Below, piece by piece: positions 24,857-34,032 of a stretch of 64,000 nt of DNA (its first letter is position 1; every line of letters starts with the position of its first letter). The stretch comes from an uncultured Lachnospiraceae bacterium. GTDB taxonomy: Bacteria > Bacillota > Clostridia > Lachnospirales > Lachnospiraceae. The translations under genes and the position numbers were made by a program. Below the pieces are notes generated by a model. That model was not told the DNA's origin. It saw nothing but the letters and a program-made list of their open reading frames with translations, and made no database searches. Location of the stretch: positions 78,508 to 142,507 of the forward strand of contig CATLHM010000008.1 of assembly GCA_949949005.1 (NCBI GenBank), in the 5' to 3' direction.

Positions 24857-25618
24857 TCATCCTACAACATACCTCGCCAGCTCTAACGCAATGTCAAAAT
24901 GGCCCGCATCGTGCTGGGTGCCTTTGGTCTGCCCTTCTTTCCGCCTTGCATCCCACCTGGGGGCATCAAGCAGATCGCCGCTTGTAAAAAACGCGTACAG
25001 GTTCAGTCCTCTGAAATCACACATTGCCTGCAAAGCGGCGCATTCCATTTCTACTGAAATGCAGCCGTCCGCTTTATGCTTCTCAAAGTTATTGACGGTT
25101 TCCCTATAGAAAGAATCGGTGGTCCATGTTTTTCCTTTCACGTAAGGAATCCCGTTTTCCTCCATAAAAGCGGCGACAATGTCCGCATTCCTGACAGTAA
25201 CATAGTCCGATGCGGGCGCATAATGATAGGAAGTGCCCTCATCCCGGTAAGCTTCTGTCGGCACCATAACTTTCCCGCGTGCAATTTCCTTATTCAGACA
25301 GCCTGCAGCGCCAAATACGACATATTTGCCCGTCTCTATTTCTGCCAGCGTGTCCTCCACCGTACCCACACAGGCAGGCGCCCCTACATAAGTTTTGTAA
25401 AACGCAAATTTCTTTCCCTTATATTCAATACAATATACCGGCGTATTGCCCGTTGCAAACCAGAAAGATGCAATCTGCTTGCAGTCGTAATTTTCCAGGA
25501 CAAACTTTTCAATCACATGGGAAAAGGTCAGAATACACGCATCCACCTGGGGCGCATCCTCCTTGATCTGTGGATTGATGATTGCCGGGGACTGATTGTC
25601 AAAAGCTTCTGTGATCAT
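24857..25618 (-). CDS. Nucleoside phosphorylase (uridine phosphorylase-like), copy 1
   Basis: 253 aa of the PNP/UDP phosphorylase family: phosphorolysis of nucleosides to base and ribose-1-phosphate. Visible blocks: GTVEDTLAEIETGKYVVFGAAG (phosphate-binding region), ASFWFATGNTP, and the sugar-binding CISVEMECAALQA. The family differs from classical Udp by its longer N-terminus, so the true base is uncertain. Start at 25618 (AGAGGAG before ATG), matching copy 2 at 34959-35726, which is about 90% identical over about 250 residues by eye. It sits just left of the Wadjet block. Confidence 0.82.
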   Translation of the reverse strand: MITEAFDNQSPAIINPQIKEDAPQVDACILTFSHVIEKFVLENYDCKQIASFWFATGNTPVYCIEYKGKKFAFYKTYVGAPACVGTVEDTLAEIETGKYVVFGAAGCLNKEIARGKVMVPTEAYRDEGTSYHYAPASDYVTVRNADIVAAFMEENGIPYVKGKTWTTDSFYRETVNNFEKHKADGCISVEMECAALQAMCDFRGLNLYAFFTSGDLLDAPRWDARRKEGQTKGTQHDAGHFDIALELARYVVG

Positions 25619-25632
25619 ACTTCTTTCTCCTC

Positions 25633-25919
25633 TCATTCCAGTTGTAATGCCTTTTCAATTATGGTCTTATTTTCCGGATGTGGTCTATCCATATCCGATA
25701 AAATACTGAGTATCATTTCTAACTGTGGAATGACAGCTAAATATTGTCCTCCGAAACCACTTGCAAAAAATACGGGATTTCTAAATCTTTTCCAATCCAC
25801 CAGCCTAAGCCATACGGAGTACACTCCGGAAAACCACCGCAAGAATACTCGCAAATACTTTGCTCATAATATTCCTCAGAGAACAGACGCTTTCCGTTAA
25901 TCACTCCCTTATTTAACAA
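25633..25919 (-). pseudogene. Serine hydrolase (beta-lactamase-like) C-terminal remnant
   Basis: Frame one reads NGKRLFSEEYYEQS and YGLGWWIGKDLEIPYFLQ; frame two continues ASGFGGQYLAVIPQLEMILS and SDMDRPHPENK. Together this is the end of a beta-lactamase-family serine hydrolase (GFGGQYLxV-P is the usual HTG-like region with H replaced). One extra T in the TTTTTT run would join the frames as IPYFFASGFGGQ. The catalytic SxxK part is absent, so it is dead in any case. Confidence 0.6.
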
Positions 25920-26012
25920 TAGCTGTCCTTATCCTGACGCACGGTACGCTGAGCAATGATTTCAGCAGCAGTATCCTTGTTTCAATATAACATAACCGAA
26001 TAATAAAGTCTA

Positions 26013-27263
26013 TCAATTTTCTGACACTTCATGAAGTTCTGCGGGCTTAATCTCGCCATTTAACCTGATACACTCCTGCTCCAGCTTCACATCATGTTCC
26101 AGCATATAACCGATCAGTTCCTTAAACTCCTCTCTCTCCCGCATGCCCTGCAGCCGTTTCCGGTCATTTTCCGTCAGCCGCCTGCCATAGCTCTCATAGG
26201 TTTTCAGCGTTTCCAAATCCATCTGATAGGGCTGAAATGGAATTCCCGTCTTTTCCCGCAAATCACGGTAAATTTCAAAACCGCCCGCGTCAATGTCGCC
26301 GAAATGATAGTAATCGGCGTCCGGGCATCTCAAATAGATTTCCTTAAGCAGGGCGCGGCGGATCCCATTGTGGTAACCGCCCAGATAAAGCAGCAGGGCG
26401 TTTTCCTCCTGCCAGCGAAAATAAGTGGTAAGATTCTCCACGGTAATCACCTTTTTCACCCCTGCCACGCTGTAAAACCCTATCCCGGCAATGTCCTCCC
26501 CGGAAAGTCCCATTCCTTGCTTTAATACTGACAAGTCTATCTTTTCTTCTCCCAGAAAAAGCGTTATGTTTCCCTTTAAATAGACATAATTGGGCGTATG
26601 ATAAATCCCGTATTCTGCCAGAATTTCGTCCCACTCCGTTCCCTCACAGTTTTCCTTAAACTGTCTGAATACGTGCGCAACCCTGCCTGAAATCTTTTCA
26701 AATGCCTTGGAGTCCTGGAAACAGCGAATGGAAAACTCCCTGAGATACAACTGTTCTTGATTCTCCTCAACTGCCTGTATGGCAGAGAGCAATTGTTTTG
26801 TGGAGGCTATATCATTCAAATCCACAAATTCCTTCACGGATTTATGTTCCCCCAGCCGCCCCAGCAGATACATGGCAAAGGCCCGGCAGACAGGAGCCTG
26901 ATTTTGCCTGATATATTCTTCCAAAAGCTGTCTGTGTCCGGCAGCCATATCATTTTGGGGTGTGCGGCTTACATAAGCATATGCCTCCTTTAGCCTGTCC
27001 ATATTCAGCCGTACCTTCGTGATGATATGCCCTTTGCGCTGGTCCTTCCAGCAGATCCGGAGCAATTGCTTCTCTTCGAGATCTTCCATGAGTAAGTGAA
27101 TCTTTTCATACTCCCCGGAGCTCTCGTCAAAGTACGCCGGTACCCCTTTCTTCGTAAACCGGAATTCTATGTGAATATTTCTTCTGTTTTCTCCCGTGGA
27201 AAGCAGGCTGGACTCATAGGTGTCCAAAAGCTTTCCGATCACATACCTGTCATACTGCGCCAT
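26013..27263 (-). CDS. jetD: Wadjet protein JetD (DUF3322/DUF2220, toprim nuclease)
   Basis: DNA-cleaving subunit of the Wadjet anti-plasmid system; it cuts closed circular DNA reeled in by the JetABC motor. 416 aa. The N-terminal half is helical; the C-terminal half is a Topo VI-like toprim domain with VITVENLTTYFRW (Glu) and YYHFGDIDAGGFEIYRDL (DxD), both metal-binding. The start at 27263 has GGAGAG eight bases upstream; it overlaps jetC by 14 bases. Length and motifs look intact. Confidence 0.9.
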   Translation of the reverse strand: MAQYDRYVIGKLLDTYESSLLSTGENRRNIHIEFRFTKKGVPAYFDESSGEYEKIHLLMEDLEEKQLLRICWKDQRKGHIITKVRLNMDRLKEAYAYVSRTPQNDMAAGHRQLLEEYIRQNQAPVCRAFAMYLLGRLGEHKSVKEFVDLNDIASTKQLLSAIQAVEENQEQLYLREFSIRCFQDSKAFEKISGRVAHVFRQFKENCEGTEWDEILAEYGIYHTPNYVYLKGNITLFLGEEKIDLSVLKQGMGLSGEDIAGIGFYSVAGVKKVITVENLTTYFRWQEENALLLYLGGYHNGIRRALLKEIYLRCPDADYYHFGDIDAGGFEIYRDLREKTGIPFQPYQMDLETLKTYESYGRRLTENDRKRLQGMREREEFKELIGYMLEHDVKLEQECIRLNGEIKPAELHEVSEN

Positions 27264-30200
27264 TGTAATATCTCTCCGCAAAGCTCACTTTTTCATCCGT
27301 CATAATCAAAAGCGTTTCTTCCACAAAAGGGCTGATGTACTGGATCTTATCCGGCGGCGCGGCGATCAGTATCTGAAGGGGAAGCCTTCGCAAAAATTCC
27401 AGTACTCCGCCGATTCTCTCATCATCCATGTTGTTAAAAGCCTCGTCAAACATGACCAGGCCTACGGCTTCGCCGCCGATGCCGTTTCGGTACAGTTGGA
27501 CAAAAGAAGCGGCAACCGTCACATAGAAAGGCGTCTGAGTCTCCCCGCCGCTCTTTTCCTCGCACACCTTGGAATACAGGGAATAGCTGTCGTCGCTGTG
27601 AAGGATGCGGATGTCATAGTCCATATAGGTTCTGTAATCCGTAAATTCATCCAGGGCTCTGGCGCTGTTTTCATTGTCCAGTGCCAGACGTTCAAAGAGC
27701 TCGTCGATCACTTCCCTGTGGCTTTCATGGAACAAGCCACTGAAAATAGACTCTCCCTGTATGGCGTTAAAATCATCCATAATCATCTCATAATAGTGGC
27801 GGTATCTTTTGCTGGGCATAAAAAGAAATTCATATTTTTCATTGCTGAAATGAATGTCTTTAAGGGCCCTGTTCAGCTCCTTAAATTCGGTCTGGGCGTT
27901 TTTCATATTCTCCTGGAGCTTGGCAAGGAACTGCTCCCTGAACTCTTCCTCAGCGGAGAGCCTCGCGTTTTCTACCTTTTCCTCATAGCTGAGCAGCTCC
28001 GAGTTTTTCAGCTTGCTGTATTCCGCCTCGAAATCCCCATAGCCCTCCAGCGTAGCCGCCCCACCGAAATCATGGGCTGTTTTGTATTCCACCATGCTAT
28101 TTGTCATGGACTCCGTACACTTGGCGATGGTGGTCTGATTCGCTTTTCTTCTGCGCACAAAGTTATCCTTAAACTGTTCGCAGCTCTTATCCTTTAACTG
28201 CTTCTCATAATCATGATTCCAGAGGACAATATCGTTTTCATATCTGACGCTGTCCTCTGTGCATAAAGCCTGCTGCTCCACCAGGGCGGCCTGTTTCTGT
28301 GCAAGGATTCCTTTCGTATTCTCTATCTTCTGCTGTGTCTGCCCCACCCTGCGGTTACAACCGGAAATCTGTCCCTCTATTTCCTTTATAATCTTTTCCA
28401 GCTCCGAGAGCTGAATCTTTTTGAGAATCATTCCGGAATTCTTTTCCAGGGTTGCGATATTGTCCCTGCAGTTCTTGATCTCCTGCAATACATTCTTCCA
28501 TTCCGTCAGCACATCCACACGATATTTGATGTCTGTATCCGTTTCCGTTGAAAGAGGGCCCAGCAGTTCTTCCAGATTCTCCAAAATCCTCTTTTTTTCC
28601 TTTAACTGGTCTTCAATTTCCCTGCTCTTAATTTTCGCCTGCTCGAGCTGTACCCGGACGGCGTTCTTTCCTATATAAGGGATCTCGAAAACAGAGGGCC
28701 TGATGGCGCTTGCCACATGATTCTGATAGCGCATACATTCTTTGGTGATTGCGGTCTTATACTTCTTTAAATGGCTGTAATGGTCGCACATCATGACCTT
28801 TCCCAGAACCATATTGATATAACGTTTTGCGTATTTGTTTCCGGAAGTGACCACCTGTGCCAGAGACCCTTCGGGCGGCGTGTCATATTTTTCCAGATTC
28901 TGCGTATTGATCAGCCCCACGCCGTAGGTCCTTTTTTCCTTCCGCAATCTGTCATAGGTTCCCAGCGCAATATCGAAATTGTCCGGCTCCACCAGAATAT
29001 AAAATCTCTGTGTATTTAAATAGCCCTCCACCGCATTCCGCCATGTCTCGTCCGTAATTTCCAGCGTCTCGCAAAGAATCCTGGGCTCCGGCGTCCGGCC
29101 AATCCGGACAAATTCTTCCCGTATGGCCTGGGCCGTGCGTGTAACCTCCTCCGGGTAAGAGAGCTTCTTTTTCATCAGATTCTCTATCTTTAAATCCCAT
29201 TCCTTCTTTTGGCCGGATAAATCTCTGATCATCACGTCCAGTTCTGCGCATCTTTTATAAACCCTGTCGCTCATTTGATTTTTGTAGGCAATGACCTTCT
29301 GCAGGGTATCTTTAAATCCGCCCAAATCCGCTGCCTTTTTTAATTCCTCCAACTGCCCGCAGTAGGCTTTGATACACGGATCCGCATCCGGCACCTTCAA
29401 AAGCCGGTTGACCTGAACCTTCGCCTGATCAACGCTCTCCATCAGCCGCAGCTGTTCCTGCCGCAGGCCTTCCTGTTTGTCCTCCAGCATCCGTAATCTT
29501 TTTTCCTGCTCGTCCCTTGCAATAAAATCCTTATCGCTGGCAAGCTCCGCAAAGAGGTTGTCCCTGATGGCCTGACGCTGTTCTTTCTCCTTTGCGGCAG
29601 CCCCGATTTCCTTGTTCCAGTTTTCCAGCCTGTGGCGGTCATGGACAATCTCATCCTCCAGCTGCCTGATTTCCTCTGTCAGAATATCCGCCTCGATCCG
29701 GTCAAGGAAATACTCATACATCCTGTCCTTGTGGATACCGTCCTCCACCTGCCTGTGGAATCCTTCGATCTTTTCCAGCCTGCCCATCCGCAGCTTAATC
29801 TTATCCAGGGTGTGCTGCAGCTCCTGGTAGGTTCTTACGTTTTCCCGCAAAATATCCACATTGACTTCCTTTTCGTCCAGCACATAAGAATACACAAAAT
29901 CCTTGATGTCGTCGATTGGGCGGAATGCCATAGCCTTGGGAATCAGCTTAAAAAATTTATCCTCCAGCCTTCCGAAACGGTTCTTGATCATTTGCCTGGC
30001 GTCTTTCTCCGTGGTACACCAGGTCTTGATTTTCTTTCCATTGCCTGTCCGAAATTGGGAAATGGATTTCGGGATCTTTCCCTGAAAAAACATCTCCTCC
30101 TGAAGTCGCTCTCCATCCATCAGATACCGGACTGTCTTCTCCTGCCCCTCCGAGGCGGAATCGACTACCGCCCCCACAATAAAATATTTCTGCCGTTTCT

Positions 30201-30492
30201 CCTCGTAAAACTCCAGGGCCACATGGGCGCTGATCTCCCCGGTCCTCTCATAGGGCCTGTTTTCCCGCCCGGTCTTACAGCGAATATATCCCGTCAGCTT
30301 CCGCTTACCGTTCTCATGGGCCGCTTTATTGAAATAGTTGGTGGAGCAGGTTACCACGAACTGTATCGCATCCAGCAGCGTAGATTTACCCGCACCGTTT
30401 TCCCCCGAAATCAGAACGGAATTTTCAAGGTCTATCATCGCATTGGTAAACCTGTGCCAGTTAATCAGCTTCACTCTCGTCAATTTCTTCAT
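27250..30492 (-). CDS. jetC: Wadjet protein JetC (MukB/SMC-like ATPase)
   Basis: 1080-aa SMC-type motor that extrudes DNA loops with JetA and JetB. Walker A GENGAGKSTLLDAIQF lies at residues 31-46, coiled coils flank a central hinge, and the C-terminal head carries the signature KSGGETQTPFYVTVAASF and Walker B LVMFDEAFNNMDDER. The start overlaps jetB by 32 bases; GGGCGG lies ahead of the ATG. Large and free of frameshifts, so the motor looks functional. Confidence 0.92.
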   Translation of the reverse strand: MKKLTRVKLINWHRFTNAMIDLENSVLISGENGAGKSTLLDAIQFVVTCSTNYFNKAAHENGKRKLTGYIRCKTGRENRPYERTGEISAHVALEFYEEKRQKYFIVGAVVDSASEGQEKTVRYLMDGERLQEEMFFQGKIPKSISQFRTGNGKKIKTWCTTEKDARQMIKNRFGRLEDKFFKLIPKAMAFRPIDDIKDFVYSYVLDEKEVNVDILRENVRTYQELQHTLDKIKLRMGRLEKIEGFHRQVEDGIHKDRMYEYFLDRIEADILTEEIRQLEDEIVHDRHRLENWNKEIGAAAKEKEQRQAIRDNLFAELASDKDFIARDEQEKRLRMLEDKQEGLRQEQLRLMESVDQAKVQVNRLLKVPDADPCIKAYCGQLEELKKAADLGGFKDTLQKVIAYKNQMSDRVYKRCAELDVMIRDLSGQKKEWDLKIENLMKKKLSYPEEVTRTAQAIREEFVRIGRTPEPRILCETLEITDETWRNAVEGYLNTQRFYILVEPDNFDIALGTYDRLRKEKRTYGVGLINTQNLEKYDTPPEGSLAQVVTSGNKYAKRYINMVLGKVMMCDHYSHLKKYKTAITKECMRYQNHVASAIRPSVFEIPYIGKNAVRVQLEQAKIKSREIEDQLKEKKRILENLEELLGPLSTETDTDIKYRVDVLTEWKNVLQEIKNCRDNIATLEKNSGMILKKIQLSELEKIIKEIEGQISGCNRRVGQTQQKIENTKGILAQKQAALVEQQALCTEDSVRYENDIVLWNHDYEKQLKDKSCEQFKDNFVRRRKANQTTIAKCTESMTNSMVEYKTAHDFGGAATLEGYGDFEAEYSKLKNSELLSYEEKVENARLSAEEEFREQFLAKLQENMKNAQTEFKELNRALKDIHFSNEKYEFLFMPSKRYRHYYEMIMDDFNAIQGESIFSGLFHESHREVIDELFERLALDNENSARALDEFTDYRTYMDYDIRILHSDDSYSLYSKVCEEKSGGETQTPFYVTVAASFVQLYRNGIGGEAVGLVMFDEAFNNMDDERIGGVLEFLRRLPLQILIAAPPDKIQYISPFVEETLLIMTDEKVSFAERYYNGAV

Positions 30493-31075
30493 TTATTTTT
30501 CCGCCCTTTTTGTAATTTTCCAGCTTTTCATATACCTGCCTGATGTCCTCCACCCGCACTGCCATCAGTATGGAGTCGTAGATAATCAGCCGGGAATCCT
30601 GGTTTGACAGCTCTTTGTCCAAAACCTCCACCAGTTGGAACCTGCGCATGGTGCTGATGGCATTCCTTAAAGTCGTCTTATCCATCATTTTATCCCGTAT
30701 TTTCAGGCTTAAAAATTTTTCATGAATGTCACCCATATTGATGATGACTTCATCGCTGACTGACAGTTCCCGCTTTTTCTCATCATACAAAATCCGCAGA
30801 ATCAACAGAATGATGGATTCAAAAAGCTTCATATTGTAGCGGTTATAATTCTGGGGATTGGTAAGCTGCACCACGCCATACTCTTCATTGATTTCCAGCC
30901 GGTAGCCGAGCACTGACAGGTACTGTGAAAACTTTTCCCTGTGCTGGGTAATGAAATAATAATCCCGTCTGGACGTCTCATTGCGTTTACATACGAAACA
31001 GCTTCCAAGGAGCCTGTTGCAGATCCGCACAAACTCGTCCTTATCCTTTTGCAGCATTCCCTCTAAAAAATCCAT
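30461..31075 (-). CDS. jetB: Wadjet protein JetB (DUF4194, MukE-like)
   Basis: 204-aa winged-helix (KITE-like) subunit linking JetA to the JetC head. Family pattern: early RICNRLLGSCFVC, central YGVVQLTNPQNYNRY, then LFESIILLILRILY and DEVIINMGDIHEKF. Track start moved to 31075 (MDFLEGM), which has GGAGG five bases upstream; that ribosome site is supplied by the repeat element at 31076-31246. Confidence 0.85.
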   Translation of the reverse strand: MDFLEGMLQKDKDEFVRICNRLLGSCFVCKRNETSRRDYYFITQHREKFSQYLSVLGYRLEINEEYGVVQLTNPQNYNRYNMKLFESIILLILRILYDEKKRELSVSDEVIINMGDIHEKFLSLKIRDKMMDKTTLRNAISTMRRFQLVEVLDKELSNQDSRLIIYDSILMAVRVEDIRQVYEKLENYKKGGKINEEIDESEAD

Positions 31076-31246
31076 TTTAACCTCCATGCTGCCGTCAGGC
31101 AGCTCTTAAATCAGGTGGGAACTTTGTGCGGCAGCACAAATTCCCGGTTGAAAAAAGGCCGCAGGCCTTTTTTCAACCTAACCTCCATGTCGTGTTTTTG
31201 CGGCAATGTAATGCGAACTTTGCCGTCAGGCGGTTTTCAAATCAGC
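31076..31246 (-). repeat. Modular palindromic repeat carrying the jetB ribosome site
   Basis: Read on the minus strand from the jetA stop: a CGCCTGACGGCA block, TTGCCGCAAAAACACGA, CATGGAGGTTA, a perfect 15-bp hairpin GGTTGAAAAAAGGCC / GGCCTTTTTTCAACC, an imperfect hairpin around GTGCTGCCGCAC, GCTGCCTGACGGCAGC and a second CATGGAGGTTA, which is jetB's Shine-Dalgarno. The same parts in the same order stand before the methyltransferase at 43318-43452. Confidence 0.8.
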
Positions 31247-32629
31247 CTAATGTCCATTCTTACAGATCGCATAATCCCGGAACCGGTATCCGTTTACCAC
31301 AACATCCTTACCTGCCTCTACCACATACTTCATGTTTTTTCGCTGACCATACAGCCGGATGTAAATCAGATAAACAAAGTCCTCCGTGGTCGCAAGCGGT
31401 AATTCCGACGCCATCATCCGTCCTCTGCCCTGCAGGCAGTCCAGCACATAGAGATTTATCTTTTCCGGATTCAGCACCCGCTCCATCTTTTCCATCATCT
31501 TCTTTAATTTTTTCTGCCGCAATTTTGCATCCGGCAGCTCATTTTGAAGTTCCACAGGCTTAAATTCTTTTTTCCCTTCGATAGGCACAAACAGGGATTT
31601 TTCGTCCAATACGCCCGAACTGTATATTCGGATCATTTCATCCAGAAAGGAAATGCGGTAAATGCCGCCTAACTCCATGCCCTCCGCATTGATCTTTTCG
31701 TTTACCTCCGACAGGATCTCTTTCAGTTGTCCTCTCACATCCTCGCCGCCAATCAGATAAAACTTCGCCCGGTTGATTGCCGCTTTCTGATACTGTGTAT
31801 TTTTCCGGTTGATTTCCGCCAGAATATCGTCCATGTTTTGGAAAGCATTGATAATATCATGAATGTACTGATACACCAGCTCCTGCGCCTGCTCCTTCGA
31901 AACCTCGCGGATTGCGGCAAGCTCCGCACTGGCCTTCTCAATATAGGCTTTGTTGCGGCTCTTGCTCTCCAGACGTTCCACAATCTCCGGCCGGAATTTG
32001 GACACGTTATCGGAGGTCAGAAGACGATGATAGGCTTTGTCCACGATATTCTCGATATAATCATTAAACAGCACATCCATGATTTCTGCCGGCGTCCTGT
32101 ACTTCGTGAGCTCATCTATGTAATGCTTGATACCGGAATTTAAGTTTTTCAGTCCTGTAATCAGCATATCCGTATTTTCAAGAATGGATAACAGCACAAT
32201 TCCCGGATTATCCGTATTGCTGCGCACCAGGCTGTAGATGGTGTAAATGTACCCCTGATATTCGATCTGTTTCCCCTCCTCAATTTCCAGAAGGGTCTTG
32301 ATCATTTTTACGGCGTATTCCTGAAAGCCCGCCCGCTGTACATAGCTTTTATCCGTTTCAATCTCGATCCACCCGTAATATTCCAGCCTTCGCAGCATCC
32401 AGTTAGCCTTGTCACGGCTGTTCTTACCGTCAAATTCCTCTTCTTCTATGGCAAGCGCCTGTTCCTGGTCAAAGTAATACTGCAATTCCTGCACCAGAAT
32501 ATCTCTTTCCACACCAAAAGAAAGCTGATGGTTCATAACCGAAAACAGCTTGATCAGGCACTCCCAATAGATCGCTTTATTGGGAGAAGCCAGCGGTACA
32601 AAAAAATTTTCCGGGATAACCTGAAACAT
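31247..32629 (-). CDS. jetA: Wadjet protein JetA (MukF-like kleisin, DUF5716)
   Basis: 460-aa kleisin of the type I Wadjet complex, bridging JetC heads. It begins MFQVIPENFFVPLASPNKAI, a typical JetA N-terminus, then AIYWECLIKLF and a winged-helix part with DKANWMLRRLEYYGWIEIE; the middle is helical and the C-terminus small (TTEDFVYLIYIRLYGQRKNM). The start at 32629 has GGAGG five bases upstream; the track's earlier start lacks support. First Wadjet gene, 86 bases after the antitoxin gene on the same strand with no terminator between. Confidence 0.88.
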   Translation of the reverse strand: MFQVIPENFFVPLASPNKAIYWECLIKLFSVMNHQLSFGVERDILVQELQYYFDQEQALAIEEEEFDGKNSRDKANWMLRRLEYYGWIEIETDKSYVQRAGFQEYAVKMIKTLLEIEEGKQIEYQGYIYTIYSLVRSNTDNPGIVLLSILENTDMLITGLKNLNSGIKHYIDELTKYRTPAEIMDVLFNDYIENIVDKAYHRLLTSDNVSKFRPEIVERLESKSRNKAYIEKASAELAAIREVSKEQAQELVYQYIHDIINAFQNMDDILAEINRKNTQYQKAAINRAKFYLIGGEDVRGQLKEILSEVNEKINAEGMELGGIYRISFLDEMIRIYSSGVLDEKSLFVPIEGKKEFKPVELQNELPDAKLRQKKLKKMMEKMERVLNPEKINLYVLDCLQGRGRMMASELPLATTEDFVYLIYIRLYGQRKNMKYVVEAGKDVVVNGYRFRDYAICKNGH

Positions 32630-32715
32630 GTGTGCCTCCATAGCATGGAACTGCCCTTTTCCGGCAGCCCTCAAATATATTGTGAACGATGGATTATTTT
32701 ATTTCCAGATCTTTG

Positions 32716-33078
32716 TTATCTGTTTCCCATTTCCAGCGGAACAACTGCCAATGTCTTTCCTAATGGCACTAATACCTTTAAGATCGTGTCTAACTGTGGG
32801 CTGGTGCTGCCTTTTTCCATTCTTGCAATAACGGGCTGTTTTACGCCGCTTAATTCTTCCAGCTTTTTTTGGCTGATTCCTTTTTCCTGTCTTGCTTTTA
32901 TAAGTTCCCCAATAATAGACACTCGCAGCTCACTCTCCGCTATTTCATCCGGCGTAAGAACGCTTTCCATAAATTCCAGAACATTCCCACCTACAGCGTC
33001 TGTCCCCCGCTCGTTCAAATCGTCCAGATTATCTTTCGCCTGTGTTATGGCTTGTGAATATTCTTTATTTGTCCTCAT
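32716..33078 (-). CDS. HTH (Xre/HigA-like) antitoxin
   Basis: 120 aa. A helical N-terminus precedes a Cro/C1-type helix-turn-helix (ISQKKLEELSGVKQPVIARM) and an LVPLGKTLAVVPL tail, the usual build of antitoxins paired with RelE/HigB toxins. The ATG overlaps the toxin stop (TAATG). Expected to neutralise the toxin and repress the promoter at 33455-33499. It lies directly upstream of jetA. Confidence 0.85.
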   Translation of the reverse strand: MRTNKEYSQAITQAKDNLDDLNERGTDAVGGNVLEFMESVLTPDEIAESELRVSIIGELIKARQEKGISQKKLEELSGVKQPVIARMEKGSTSPQLDTILKVLVPLGKTLAVVPLEMGNR

Positions 33079-33434
33079 TATGTTTCCTCCTCTGATAATC
33101 GTTTAAATTCCATTTTGCTCTCTATTTCCCTCTGTGGCGTTTTTTGTGTCCGTTTCATGAATACGTGTAACAGAACGAAACCTCTGCCGTTCCATGCGGC
33201 AAAAAAGATTCTGTCCCTCAATGGCCGCAGTTCCCCTATATCTCCATCGATATGTTTTATATACGGCTCTCCTGCCCGCGTTCCATATTCACTGAGGATT
33301 TTTACATAATCCATTATTTTATTCAACTTGACCCGGCTATCCTTATTTTTCTTCGCTGACAGCCCTGCAATATACTCTTTTACCGGCTCTTTGCCATTCT
33401 TATCTCTATAAAAACAAATCTCGTACAAACTCAT
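33078..33434 (-). CDS. RelE/HigB-family toxin
   Basis: 118 aa. The family pattern is complete: [60 protein letters not shown], and [11 protein letters not shown] near the end. Such toxins are ribosome-dependent mRNA endonucleases. Toxin-first order and one-base overlap with the antitoxin fit the HigBA type. GCAGGAGG precedes the ATG. Confidence 0.87.
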   Translation of the reverse strand: MSLYEICFYRDKNGKEPVKEYIAGLSAKKNKDSRVKLNKIMDYVKILSEYGTRAGEPYIKHIDGDIGELRPLRDRIFFAAWNGRGFVLLHVFMKRTQKTPQREIESKMEFKRLSEEET

Positions 33435-33454
33435 TATCCTCCTGCTATAGTTTG

Positions 33455-33499
33455 ATTATACTTTAAAGTTATTGAAAAGGCAATAATTTTAAAGTTATT
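33455..33499 (-). promoter_or_regulatory. Promoter and operator of the toxin-antitoxin (and perhaps Wadjet) unit
   Basis: On the minus strand TTGCCT (33478-33483), 17-bp spacer, TATAAT (33455-33460). AATAACTTTAAA occurs twice, 26 bp apart (33462-33473 and 33488-33499), once in the spacer and once upstream, as expected for a binding site of the HTH antitoxin. Confidence 0.75.
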
Positions 33500-33530
33500 A
33501 CCAGGAAGATTTCTTTTCCGCCTCCCCAAA

Positions 33531-33574
33531 AGCCCCCAAAACCGCGGCCAGCACGGTTTCAGGGGCTGATTTTT
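33531..33574. terminator. Hairpin upstream of the TA promoter
   Basis: AGCCCC...AAAACCG pairs with CGGTTT...GGGGCT, then a short T run on the plus strand. It may end transcription of the minus-strand ATPase remnant. Region 33435-33675 otherwise only holds the TA promoter. Confidence 0.5.
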
Positions 33575-33675
33575 CATTATTTGTAATTATAATCAATCTA
33601 ACCACCACTCTACCGCCCGCAGACGGCTTTCAGATCAAAGGAAGTCTATTGCTTTCCTTCCTGTAAAGCAATGTC

Positions 33676-33948
33676 TTACACCTCGAGTTGTATATTATAA
33701 AAACAGAACCATATATGCAATTGCAGAAAAAGATAATTAATGTCTGAAATATTGTCAAACAGGTTCCGTGTTTCTTTGGATGCCTGGGAAAAATCAATCA
33801 AGATGTAACTTTCATATTCCTTTCGTGCGAACTCTTCTGCTACGGTTGATTTCCCGACACGGCGTGCCCCTTCTATCAAAAGAGCGGTTTTCCCATTCGT
33901 ATCTCTTTTCCATTCAAGCATCTTATCGTATATTTTTCGTTTAAACAT
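33676..33948 (-). pseudogene. AAA ATPase (DUF4143 type), truncated
   Basis: MFKRKIYDKMLEWKRDTNGK and ALLIEGARRVGKSTVAEEF give the N-terminus and Walker A of a common AAA protein of about 400 aa. The match ends near NYLFLQLH and 90 codons in it stops; everything with Walker B and the DUF4143 part is missing. GGAGG precedes the ATG at 33948, so the stub could still be translated. Confidence 0.65.
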
Positions 33949-34032
33949 GCCGCCTCCGATCAAGTCGCATTTTTTATTAGGGTGTTTTTCCACAGAATCG
34001 CACTTTTTATAATACCTTTTTGAGACTATCTC

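Noticed and set aside
27220-28197. 325-codon plus-strand ORF
   Set aside because: Antisense of jetC/jetD; no start signal or recognisable motif.
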